Source: Spirogloea muscicola (lineage: Eukaryota > Streptophyta > Zygnematophyceae > Spirogloeales > Spirogloeaceae). Taken from it: a DNA stretch of 18,190 bases. Location: positions 38,558 through 56,747 of the forward strand of contig WELB01000393.1 of NCBI GenBank assembly GCA_009602725.1. The letters run 5' to 3'. The translations under genes were made by a program, and so were the position numbers. Of the stretch, positions 1-8,430 are shown in pieces. The notes below the pieces were generated by a model, which worked only from the letters and a program-made list of their open reading frames with translations, was not told the origin of the DNA and did not search any database. Position 1 is the stretch's first letter; every line of letters starts with the position of its first letter.

Positions 1-27
1 GGGGGGGGGGGGGGGGGGGGGGGGGGG
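1..27. repeat. poly-G homopolymer at window start
   Basis: The first 27 bases are uninterrupted G, followed by a G/A-rich stretch. This is either a genuine G tract or an artefact at a contig edge; uninterrupted G runs at contig ends are common with two-colour sequencing chemistry. Nothing is encoded here. Confidence 0.85.
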
Positions 28-602
28 AGGAGAAGGTTGGTGGCTGGGGGCTGAGCGCTTGCGCTGATTGATTTACAGGTGCAGCGAGGTGCGAGTAGCT
101 AGCCTCAACGCGGCCGTCCAGTCACTTTTTACCAGAGATTTAAGTGTAATATCATTGCAGTTGCCGGAGTGCTGCATTCCATTTGACACATCTACCGGAT
201 TAATGGGGGAGGGAGCCCCTTGCAGACAATTCTTACTAGCAAGTGCTACTGCTCATACCTTCCCACACCACCTGTACAATTATGAGGCCACAACATTGCA
301 CTTGCAAACCAGAAAGATGCTGCTAACGATATGTTCAAGGGCGTTCTGTGAAACCCCAGCGTTGGACAATAGTGGAGGATGACGGCTCCTTCTATTGAGC
401 CGCCACTCTGTCAGCTCTGTATTTGTGCATCTGCTTTGTGACACTACATGGTAATCGTCCACCCAAAGTGCCTCAAGGTGGAATATATGATCAGCATATA
501 TTCAGCTAGGATATTGACTACGAGCACACAGATGATGTTTAGAGCAGTGAGTACCTTGTACGGTACGCTTTGTACAGAGAGTGCACCAGCAATACTAATT
601 GG
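28..602. other. 3' flank of the choline monooxygenase gene; no recognisable gene
   Basis: This stretch lies downstream of the stop codon of the minus-strand gene and probably holds its 3' UTR and terminator. The longest open frame is 104 codons on the plus strand (68-382); its translation matches no family I recognise and has no clear low-complexity or membrane character. I see no tRNA, repeat or LTR sequence. The base composition is close to that of the neighbouring introns, which suggests noncoding DNA. Confidence 0.5.
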
Positions 603-3600
603 TCAAGAGTGCAGATCTTCATGCACTTGTTTGTGAAAGTGATACATTGCTTGCTCAACCCGGGGAGCATATCGACCAACATCATAGGCTGGTGATTGCA
701 GCCCCTCCTGTACACGTTCGCATAGGTAGCTGTCTTCCTCCTGGAAAATCATGCGTTGATCTTGGATTTGTAAGCTCGAATACCAGGCCAGGCACACACA
801 GTGTTGCTATGGCATTGATATCTTGGTTGCATGGTGTTGCAAAGAGCCAAAACACCTCTCTATCCTTGAACATTAACTACGATAACATGATTGGATTCAT
901 ACGTATAATGCACAGATGGTAGGTGACCATCTAAAGTCAAAGAACAATCCTCACTTGGACTTTAGAACTTGAGGCGATGCTCCTCTTTACATATGCCTCG
1001 TCGCTCTGCATACACTTGGGCCACAGCATGTTCCGGCCAAGATCTCAGTTCAATAAAGTGACCCACGAGGACCCATACCTATGACAGAGTCCTTCTGCCC
1101 ACATAAGATTGAGGTAATCACGCAACAAAGTGCAAGCTTATTGCTATACTGGTGCGCACCGTTAGGGAAGGGTCGAGAAAGTAATCAAAGATGACACGAC
1201 ATGTGGTAGGCGTTAAAGGTATGACTGCATTTGTATCCATCCATGGGCCGTATCTGCAAAGAGAAATGGCACCTTGAGAAATCTTATGATCATAAGGGCT
1301 ATATCAGGGTGCAACAAGCCACCTGGCTGCAATGACATGACACTATGCTAAGGACTCTACCGATTGCAATGAAGACATGTGATGGTCTGACATACTTTTT
1401 GCAGCAGTGATCTTGACATTGCGATTTTGCACCCACTAAGTCTAGAAACAGCAACATGTGCATTCAAAACTATGGAGTGTCTCATTGATAGTTGAGGCAA
1501 ATGTAGATAAAGGAGACCGCCTGCACATTGCTGGACTTTCCTAGTACTGCAGGTGCGCCCTCCTCAAAGAAAATATTCCGATTCTGCTGCTCCGAGTCAT
1601 GACTCATGATCGACGGCAACGTAGGCACAAACATACATTCTTCTATTACCTATTGATCATGAAGTTTGGATATACAAAAGTGTACAAGGCGGAAGCACCA
1701 AGTCTTAAATCGTCCTTGCCGATGCCTTTGCTCTGACATGTTTGTATAGAAACCTTGTCATACAGCTGCACATACAAGCAGTCTGTATCGGTAATTTGAT
1801 GTTACATCATATGTTTTTAGCTACAAGCTGAAGCCCATAATTGTACGTCAGTCTTCAATCTGTTGGTTCGTGTAAGCTTGCAATACTCCTCACACATGTA
1901 AGCTTAAACTGCTGTCGCACAACAAGCGTGAAAGTAAGCCGCACAACATGAACCATGACAGCAAATCCATGCCTCTAGCTGCACACCAATCAGAATCTTG
2001 CATGATTGAGCTGGGCAAAGGTCTGACCTTGGTAGTATAGGACTGGAGATCCAGACCTTCAGCCAAGTCCTTGTGAGCGTGGGCAACATGGTAACCTCCT
2101 AACTAGCAAGCACATTCGTGCGCACTTTGCAATACTTCAGACATTCTTGCATCCAATCATCACAACATGTTGAGCTTAGACCTTAATGAGATAACCTGCC
2201 TAAATCATTTGCATTAGCTGGCAACACAGTGGTGTAAGAACTTGGCAAACAGCCAAGTGAAGAATGTTGGCAGACAAGCTTGCATTTGTCAGGTGCTTTT
2301 CTGAGCTCCGGGATAGTAGCACACCATCCAGATAATTATCGCAGTACACCTGCACTCCGCAAGAGCACATGCATGACCGCCAGTACACTACATGAATGTA
2401 TCAGGATGGCTGACGAACATTGGGAATATAACATCCTGACATCTAAGGCAGTCATAATATGCATACTGGCTGATGAGTGGTTGTTCTTACTGACCTTCCA
2501 ATTGCAGTTGATGACATACTCATCGCGATGCACATGAGCTAGATTGACGAGGCTTGCGGCCATGTCATCGTTGAGGTCATTTTGCCCTAACCACTCATCT
2601 TGAATATTCAACTTGCCATCCAATGGCATGCCCTGACGTGTCTCATCCAATCGTAAGAGAATGAATTTGCCCAAAGCTGTCGCTTGTATTGACTTCAGCC
2701 CCATGTCCTATTGGAAGCCAAAGACGTAAAAAGGTATGAATACGACTTGTTCTAATGTCTTCACTTTGTGACAAGAAGCTCCAGCACAGACAGAACAAAG
2801 TAGAGGAAGCTTCAAGAGAGACAAAACAACGTAGAAGCAATCAGCAAAGCTTATGCAGTTCCACTGCATTGCAATGCAATTGCTGCATGACCTGAACAAT
2901 CAGAGGAAGGAAACGTCTGGCTTGCCTTTGCAGTAAATTTCTGTATCCCTGCTAAGCGCGTAGCCTTTTGCAATCGCCCATCCAAGCTGTATGTCCAACC
3001 CTGTACTCCCCCAGACGCCAACTTGTGGTAAGGAGCATGTGTAACAGTGTCCTTACAATCAGCCAGGCATGACGAATTGGAGGCATGTAAGCCACTTAAA
3101 ATAGTGGAGGCATGTTATGACAGATGAGTAGTGCACATTGTCAACTTCATCAGAATCCTACTGTTGTAGGATAACAACTATTTGCACCATGAAGATATAC
3201 CTCAATTTAGCTCTTAGAGACTGGATAGAAGGGTCGTGTCAGTGAGCAGACTAGATTGGACAGATTGTTGCACGCTTCCTTGTCATGCCTCCAAATCTCT
3301 AAGGTCAACTGAGGCATAAAAGAAGTCTCATGGTGACAGCTGAAGCATTTGTGCATTCAGTTAGGCTCGTGGTGCTCTGGACTTTTCGGAGGCTCACATG
3401 GTATGGACACACGAATGACGAAGCTGATCCAGCACCAGCAGCAACTGCTGCTGCGTGATGGCGACATACGTTGTGGAAAGCCCCCAAGCGGCCTTGTTGA
3501 TCCTTGCACACAATGTACCGTACATTTCCAAGGCTGTGCTGTTGCCAATCGTAAGAACGAGTGAGAAAAGTGTACGCGAACAGAGCTAAACAAATACAGG

Positions 3601-4314
3601 AAGGCTGCTGGCCACGCATGGACTTGCCAGTCAGCTCTAGCCCTGGGTTGACAACCCCCAAAGCTTACCTGCCTGTGAAGTAGTCGCCTGGCTTTTGCAC
3701 CTGCTCGCTGTGCCCTGTGCACGAATCGGCAGAAACGTGTAAGGACTCAGCTGCAACCAGAAACAATGTAGCAGCAAAGCTGCCGAGGATGGGGTAGAAG
3801 ACCGTGGCAAGCCAGGCAATCACAGTCAGTCAGCTGCAAAGACGCGGTCAAGGCTACAATAGCAGCAGCACGTCCCCACCGACCAGGAGAGGCAGGTCGG
3901 GAGCGGCAGGGAGGGCTGGAAAGGCATGGGCAGTGTGCGGCAAGGCATCGTCAAGCTCACCTACGGCGAGCCAGCGCCTGCCGAAGATGAGGGCCTGCTC
4001 GGCCTGGAAGATGTCCTCCCTCGTGTACCTGAGGCGGAGCTCAGTCAGACGGCACATCCAAGAAGGATGGCGGGATTCTGCGACGACACGGCAGCGGCGG
4101 GCCCGGCAGGGCCAGCACCGGGGGCGGGCGCACACCAGGCGCTGGGCAGCGTGGAGGCTTCCTCCACGGGCAGGCGGGGGTCGAACGTGCCGGCGGCTGA
4201 CCAATCGACGCCGGGCGCGTAGAGTGCCGCGCGGCGAGCGGGCGGGGCGGCGGCGGCGGTGGCGACGGCGGAAAGTCGGGCGGCGGCGGCGCGGCGCAGT
4301 GTCGGCGACGGCAT
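603..4314 (-). CDS. CMO: choline monooxygenase-like Rieske oxygenase, 12 exons, 403 aa
   Basis: Choline monooxygenase (plastid stroma) oxidises choline to betaine aldehyde using ferredoxin, the first step of glycine betaine synthesis. Exons in reading order: 4314-4136, 4028-3961, 3714-3669, 3533-3398, 3000-2926, 2707-2495, 2349-2325, 2098-2028, 1765-1650, 1253-1160, 1005-955, 740-603. They sum to 1212 nt with matching phases at every junction. Residues 1-45 are rich in Ala, Arg and Ser, like a transit peptide. The Rieske motif C-x-H-x16-C-x2-H uses C121, H123, C140 and H143. The mononuclear iron site has H251 and H256 after the DNYLDGG motif (243-249); D361 is a candidate third ligand. The C-terminus carries LCERVQ and SPAYDVGRYAP, typical of this family. 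The length is near that of mature plant enzymes. I chose the ATG at 4314 because the frame is closed upstream without another ATG. The assignment rests on remembered family motifs; substrate specificity is inferred, and a related Rieske oxygenase remains possible. Confidence 0.9.
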
Positions 4315-4323
4315 GGCCACGGG

Positions 4324-4647
4324 ATGGCGAAGGCCGAGGATCAGGCCTCCGAGTCACTGTTATCTGTTTCGTCTCTGGGAGCGTCTGAGTGGCTCCGCGC
4401 TTTGCCTTTGCATGCGGGCTTGCGGATGGAGAATGCTTTGTTTTGCGATGCTATGCGCCGCCGTCTTGGCTTGCCATCCCTGTGCTTGGCAGGGGTGACC
4501 CAATGTGAATGTGGGCTTATTGAGCATGATGCATTGCTCATGGGTGACCACATGCTCAGGTGTGCCAAAGGCAGTGAGCGCACGGGCTCCCACAACCTCC
4601 TACGTGACGCCATGTATGGCATCGTCAAGGAGGCGGGATATCAAGTG
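4324..4647 (+). pseudogene. C-terminal fragment of a LINE-type reverse transcriptase protein
   Basis: The open frame 4324-4647 reads into a motif typical of the C-terminus of non-LTR element polymerases: an ALPLHAGLRM-type lead-in, RRRLGLP, a cysteine pair C-x-C-G, then D-H-x3-C and finally a G-S-x-x-T-x-S-H-N-x-L-R-D block with an EAGYQV tail. This Cys/His region is thought to bind nucleic acid. Only about 100 codons are present. The polymerase and endonuclease domains are absent upstream, where the CMO first exon lies head to head, and the frame ends at the ambiguous base 4648. The recognisable part begins near 4360, so it may overlap the CMO 5' UTR and promoter. The family assignment comes from memory of the motif and has not been searched. 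Confidence 0.6.
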
Positions 4648-4648
4648 N
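4648..4648. other. ambiguous base N at a sequence junction
   Basis: This is the only N in the window. It sits exactly between the LINE-type fragment and the left arm of the 114-bp inverted repeat. It may mark a contig join or a low-quality position, so the order across it is less certain than elsewhere. Confidence 0.9.
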
Positions 4649-4762
4649 GTCCCTCGGGAACCCTCTAGAGGAGCCCAGATTAGGGTTAGGGTTGACTAGG
4701 CTGGATTTAGGCTTAGGGCGCGGGGCGCCGGCTCGAGCTCGGGCTAGGGCGCGATTCATGAC
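4649..4762 (+). repeat. left arm of 114-bp inverted repeat with telomere-like motifs
   Basis: This 114-bp segment is the reverse complement of 18032-18145 with two mismatches by eye. It contains TTAGGGTTAGGG near 4680 and degenerate TTTAGG/TTAGGG copies, then a GC-rich part with ctcgag and gagctc. Similarity stops sharply at both ends: outside lies the N, inside lies an interrupted reverse transcriptase. Confidence 0.9.
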
Positions 4763-5130
4763 ATCGATGCACATTCTGGGACTACCATCTTTCTACTAGC
4801 GAAGAGAATTGGTGCAACGTACGGCGACTGGGAAGTCTCAACATGCCAATTTTAAAGCAAATCCTGCACTTGGGATTGCATCTCGCGAGATTCGAGAGGA
4901 CTCAGTCGATACATAGGACAAAACGGTGGCGCAGCGCCGGGCTACAATAATATTGTGTTAGCCACGCCTCGGTGAGGAGGCAGACCGTCTGGGAGAATCT
5001 CGGGGAACACATCCGCTACTTTCGCCAACAACTTGTCAAGAGCCGGACAATGTGAGGCCACATCACTCACCACTAATGAGTCAGGAGGAGACTCAGCACT
5101 CATTATTACCACCAGATACACGGGCGAAGC
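4763..5130 (-). pseudogene. element C: protease-RT linker and truncated N-terminal RT
   Basis: On the minus strand this encodes the DKLLAKVADVFPEILPDGLPPHRGV linker typical of Ty3/gypsy pol (in part: ADVFPEILPDGLPPHRG), followed by a decayed RT N-terminus with an SPY-x-APILF block. The open frame closes shortly after HRGV and the RT part carries stops. The RT is cut off at the inverted-repeat arm, so the palm with YLDD is absent. It matches the stretch at about 13975-14260 in element A. This is an old, dead copy. Confidence 0.8.
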
Positions 5131-5600
5131 CGGTTCTGTAGGAAGAAGCTTCTTGAACTGCACAGCCAACAGCTGGATGGAGAGAGCATTTTCGGATGGT
5201 GGTGCGCGGAGAACGTCTTTGTGCAATACAAGACGACGAGCACCGCAGTGACCAGAGCAAGTCTGCGCATCAAAGTCGAGCAGGGTTGCAATGGAACAAA
5301 GCCAATCGCCCAAAATCACATCAAGGCCCGGTGCCAACTCAATGACAAGGTAAGACACAACCGTCTTGTAACTTTGAATGCGTATGGGGACTCGGCAGTA
5401 GCCCATGACTTCGGCAGTTTGTCCATTACCCAATGTAGCTTGAGAGACATCAATGGGCTTGACGACGAAACCCTTGTCACTTACAAAATTCTTACTGACG
5501 CTGGAGACAGGAGCCCCCGTATCTATAAGGATCTTGACCGCCTGACCGGCACCAGTCCTGAAAACATCATTGTTGGCGCTGCGGCAGCGACTGCCGAGGC
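5131..5600 (-). pseudogene. element C: retroviral-type aspartic protease
   Basis: The minus strand encodes the active-site block ILIDTGAPVSSVSK around 5525, then GYCRVPIRIQSYKTVV and the second-half motif DVILGDWL. The catalytic D-T-G-A is intact. The rest of the domain is readable from about 5433 to 5131 as one frame with the downstream linker, while the active-site part lies in a different frame, so at least one frameshift separates them. It would have processed Gag-Pol. It is closely related to the protease at 14437-14800. Confidence 0.8.
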
Positions 5601-5670
5601 ACTTACGGTAGTAAGGATGACGTGCCGAGCTACATGTACTAACAATTTTCTCGAGGGGCGTACTACAATT

Positions 5671-6081
5671 TCAACTCCCGGCTTCACTTGGGGGCGCTTC
5701 GCCATGTGACGACACAACAACACCAGCCCCGAAATCTGGACGGTGAGGGATTTCTCCTCGACTGCACGGCACAGTGAAGAACACTGGTTCTTTGGCACCA
5801 TGGAAACTGATCCAGCTCAAGTACATGCTCGCAGCTTTCTGCAACTGATTGGAAGTAACCCACACAGCAAGTGGACTTTCGTTCACCAATGCTTGCTTAA
5901 GCCCATGCACAGAGCGTACTACAGGCATAACGGACAGCGGACACACTCGTCCTAAGCGTTCAAACAGCCGATGAAACACCCACACAGGTGATAGGGAGGG
6001 GCATTCACTTTTCCATTCCCCTTGTACGAGCCCTTCGGGCGCGTCGATGCAGGCTTGGTAGGTTGGGACGTCGACGGCTGC
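5671..6081 (-). pseudogene. element C: gag C-terminal tail and gag-protease spacer domain
   Basis: The 104-codon frame 5671-5985 holds a spacer conserved in all three elements here: a VVRSVHGLKQAL-type helix, then PLAVWV-x2-NQ, AASMYLSW and a PVFFTV strand. Upstream (5985-6081) is a basic gag tail with KGSYKGNGK. The solo LTR breaks the gag just upstream, next to the zinc knuckle. The spacer function is unknown to me; see the findings. Confidence 0.7.
6077..6081. repeat. target-site duplication GCTGC, left copy
   Basis: GCTGC immediately precedes the solo LTR and is repeated at 6978-6982. Five base pairs is the usual duplication size for Ty3/gypsy integrases. Confidence 0.85.
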
Positions 6082-6439
6082 TGTGACATCTCTGCTCTAA
6101 TCACACAGTTAGAGTCAGGGTGTCCTGGTTTGGATTCGAGCATAGGGTGTTTTGGAGACAACCCTCATACAGGAGAACGCCAACGCACATACGCGCACAG
6201 AGCGCAACGGAAGTCTTACCCTGAGGCACCGCCCTAGAGCGGTGACTCTTCCAATAGACTTACAGAGAGCCGGCAGGGCCCGCAGCGATGAGCTGCGGCG
6301 ACGGGCTGGCAGCAGCCGGCAGCAGCAGAGCTGTGGCGGCGGCGGCAGCAGCAGGCAGCAGCGGGGCTGGCTAGGCAGCAGCAGGGCTGTGTCTCTCTCG
6401 GGCGTTGGTCGCCCCCCGGAGTCTGACCAAAGCCCACTA

Positions 6440-6445
6440 CTTATA
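6440..6445 (-). promoter_or_regulatory. candidate TATA box of LTR1
   Basis: The minus strand reads CTATAAGTAG, a good TATA box, about 530 bp into the LTR in its sense direction. The LTR at 10419-11422 keeps it at 10778-10783, but it is degraded in the LTR at 16868-17505. If used, transcription would start near 6410-6415, giving a U3 of about 565 bp and an R-U5 of about 330 bp. Confidence 0.5.
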
Positions 6446-6728
6446 GCGGTTCTCCTGCCACCCCTCCCCTGAGGGTGTGACGAGGGTCGCTCCCAAGGCC
6501 CTCCCTTGGAGGGGCGGGCCTGACAAGGGGTCACGACAAATACAACAGGCTGGCACACAGGGGCCAGTGGCCTTTAGCACGAGTCCAAGGGACTAGCGCC
6601 AAGAGGCCGGCGCGCGAGTCCAAGGGACTGGCGCGCTGGACAGTGACTAGCGCCAAGGAGGTGGCGCGCCAGGCCAATAGCCTGGCTCACGGGGTCAAGG
6701 GACTGAGGCCATGCAGCCATGAGGACTG

Positions 6729-6816
6729 GAGAGCTGGTCAATCCGGTCGGCCCGCGGGGCGCCGGCCTGAGGGAGAGCTGACCCACCCGGCCGGCCTGCA
6801 GGGCGTGAGCCCGAGG
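6729..6816. repeat. two tandem 44-bp U3 repeats in LTR1
   Basis: Two direct copies of a 44-bp unit beginning GAGAGCTGG and ending near GAGG. The homologous place in the LTR at 10419-11422 carries four copies, which accounts for most of the length difference between the two LTRs. Tandem U3 repeats often act as enhancers in LTR elements; that role is inferred here. Confidence 0.8.
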
Positions 6817-6889
6817 CGTGTCGACAGGGTACGGAGCCCGGGACCCTCGAACCGTACTTAGCTACACGGAGTGCAGCCAAGCTAACCGC

Positions 6890-6911
6890 ACCGTTTGGGA
6901 CTCCAAACGGT
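6890..6911. repeat. perfect palindrome in LTR1 U3
   Basis: ACCGTTTGG, a 4-nt loop GACT, then CCAAACGGT: nine-base arms that match exactly. The copy at about 11336-11357 has one arm mismatch. It could be a dimeric factor site or a hairpin; no function is shown. Confidence 0.8.
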
Positions 6912-6977
6912 AGATACGTTACGCTCATGTAAGTTTATCGCGCGCCGTTGGCACCTTCAAACGGCGGAAACGTTACA

Positions 6978-6982
6978 GCTGC
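6978..6982. repeat. target-site duplication GCTGC, right copy
   Basis: GCTGC immediately follows the solo LTR and matches 6077-6081. Removing the LTR and one copy brings the two halves of the element C gag together inside its zinc knuckle. Confidence 0.85.
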
Positions 6983-7557
6983 AGGCAGTCTCCGGTGGTC
7001 GTTCTGGCCGCAGCGTTAGGAGGACCTGTCCTCCTCTGGGACGAAGTTCGCTGGAGCCTTGGCTACCGCCGACCGCGATGGTGGCCCGGACCTACCACCT
7101 GCTTTGAACCTGGACTTGGGCTTGAAGCGATTTGCGGATGAAGGCCCCGACTTGTCCCCATCTTCCTCCTGGAGGAAGCGCTTACGCGTAGTTTACATGG
7201 AGTACGACTGGCGAGCTTGCTCGATAACTTTCTCCAAGGTCGTCACCGGCTGGAAGGTGGTCTTGTCGACTTGCGACATCACCGCTATGTGCTGCGGCAG
7301 ACCAGCCTTGAAGCGCTGCACTTGGTCCTTTGCGTCCATGAACCCACACTTCACCAGCAGCATGTGAATCCACCGGAAGTAATCCTCGAAGTCATCTCCT
7401 CGCATGCGGATAGCATCGAGTTCGTTGCGGGCCTTCAGCTCCGCGTGTACTTCACCGTATATAGACGTCAACGATCTTGTGAAGAAACCCCAAGTATTAA
7501 TAAATATACAGGGGGTAGAAGATGACTTCACAGACTCCGGGACGTGGGTTACGTGTA
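6983..7557 (-). pseudogene. element C: gag capsid region, split by LTR1
   Basis: The 112-codon frame 7193-7531 on the minus strand encodes a Retrotrans_gag-type capsid: W-x-FFTRSL-x-SIYGEVHAEL, DDFEDYFRWIHMLL, QRFKAGLP and TTLEKVIEQA, colinear with element A gag at about 15470-15850. Downstream in the same sense (7190-6983) follows a basic tail rich in Lys, Arg and Ser, then a decayed zinc knuckle (RCGQNDHRR) that ends at the solo LTR. Stops and frameshifts make it inactive. Homology to gag ends near 7550, where a plus-strand LTR-like sequence begins. Confidence 0.85.
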
Positions 7558-8040
7558 TGTAACTTTCCCGCCGTTACAGGTCCCGCCCGTTCCGAAATAG
7601 CCCTCGCCAGGATCCGCCCGTTCAAGGGAGGATCTTCGGCCTGCCGCAATGCGGCCCATGGGGCGACCCGCTCACATCCCTGGAGGGGGGGTGGGCACGG
7701 AGAAGCACGAGGAGCCTTGGGGGCTGAGGCTAGAGAGGAGTTCGAACAGGTGAAGCCCAGGAGCAGCCGTGCCACTGCTCGCCGCCGCAGCCGCCGCGGC
7801 ACTGCGCTGCGGGGCCTGCTGCGCCGGCTGTGCCCAGGAGGTGTAGTCGCCGCCGGACGGTGGCGCCACAGGGCCTGTCTTCCGCTAAGCCGTTGCGCTA
7901 GTGCGTTACCGTGTAGTAGATTGGCCTCAGAATACCTATCAGAGGCGGTCTTGCATCCATCGCGCTTATGACCTATTGTGCTCGCCGCTGATGATGCAAG
8001 GATCTCCCTGAGGTGCTGGCCTGACCTTTTTGATGTCACA
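7558..8040 (+). mobile_element. probable 5' LTR of element B (divergent family member)
   Basis: The plus strand starts TGTAACTTTCCCGCCGTTA, nearly the sense-strand start of the LTR at 16868-17505 (17 of 19 bases), and 483 bp later ends GATGTCACA, the sense-strand end shared by the LTRs here. Interior similarity to the other LTRs is weak and mostly GC-rich. There is no Met-tRNA primer site after 8040 and no 5-bp duplication, so the right boundary is less secure. It sits upstream of, and in the same sense as, the element B gag. Confidence 0.5.
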
Positions 8041-8430
8041 CATAAAGAACCTTGCCAGACGTTGGTCCGTGAGGCGGCTCAGCGGAAGCGCCGAGTGCGG
8101 AGTCATCTTTGCGCAGTGAGCCAGCAACAACCAACGCCACATTGACTGCTTGATCCCTACCACTTGCTGCGTTCGCTTCTTTTGAGGTGTGGCTTAAGCC
8201 TGCAGCCTTTATGTGGTAAGGGTCAATCGTGTGGCCAGCATTGATCGTGTGCATCGGTCTTGGCTTCATCTGCGGCTGTCTGCCTGCCTGCTTTTGGAGG
8301 TGTGAGGTTGCGCGCTGCCTTGCTTGCTCGCTCGCTGCTGCAGCAGTTTTGCGATGCCATGTATTGCGGTATGGAGTGTGTGATTTGCTGAGATTCGAAT
8401 CTGAATTGGTCCCTCAGTGTCAGACAGCAT
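8041..8430 (+). other. element B leader, no recognised gene
   Basis: This stretch lies between the probable LTR and the element B gag. I see no open frame of known type, no primer-binding site like the one in element A, and no strong repeats. It is best read as untranslated leader, possibly rearranged. Confidence 0.4.

Larger units (their letters stand above)
6082..6977 (-). mobile_element. solo LTR of a Ty3/gypsy element (LTR1), 896 bp
   Basis: It starts TGTGACATC and ends CGTTACA on the plus strand, with TG...CA termini. The same ends bound the other LTRs at 10419 and 16868. The 5-bp sequence GCTGC directly flanks both sides (6077-6081 and 6978-6982), a target-site duplication. No internal region is attached, so it is a solo LTR left by LTR-LTR recombination. 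The minus strand is the sense strand by comparison with element A. U3 holds two 44-bp repeats and a palindrome; a TATAAG box lies at 6440-6445. It resembles the LTR at 10419-11422 closely (roughly 90% in the first 80 bases by eye). Confidence 0.92.

Noticed and set aside
68-382. 104-codon plus-strand frame downstream of the choline monooxygenase
   Set aside because: No family motif, no codon bias, and no splice-compatible neighbour that I can see. It is described as flank only.
3804-4388. 194-codon Arg/Ala-rich open frame on the plus strand, and a 167-codon frame opposite
   Set aside because: They overlap exons 1 and 2 of the choline monooxygenase and their GC-rich introns. Their composition is what GC-rich DNA gives in any frame, and no motif is recognisable except the exon 2 segment in the minus frame.
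4679-4722. Possible true telomere or interstitial telomere array
   Set aside because: There are only two adjacent TTAGGG units plus degenerate ones, followed by unrelated GC-rich sequence. Both copies point inward, so neither marks a chromosome end.
5221-5709. 162-codon plus-strand frame
   Set aside because: It is the antisense of the element C protease, whose D-T-G-A and DVILGDWL motifs are on the minus strand.
6300-6400. GCA/CAG-rich tract as an expanded triplet repeat locus
   Set aside because: It is an interrupted CAG/GGC-rich part of R-U5 shared by all four LTRs, not a pure triplet expansion.
7497-8039. 180-codon minus-strand frame as a gene
   Set aside because: It crosses from the element C gag into the probable element B LTR. 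The upper part is Arg/Ala/Pro-rich GC noise.
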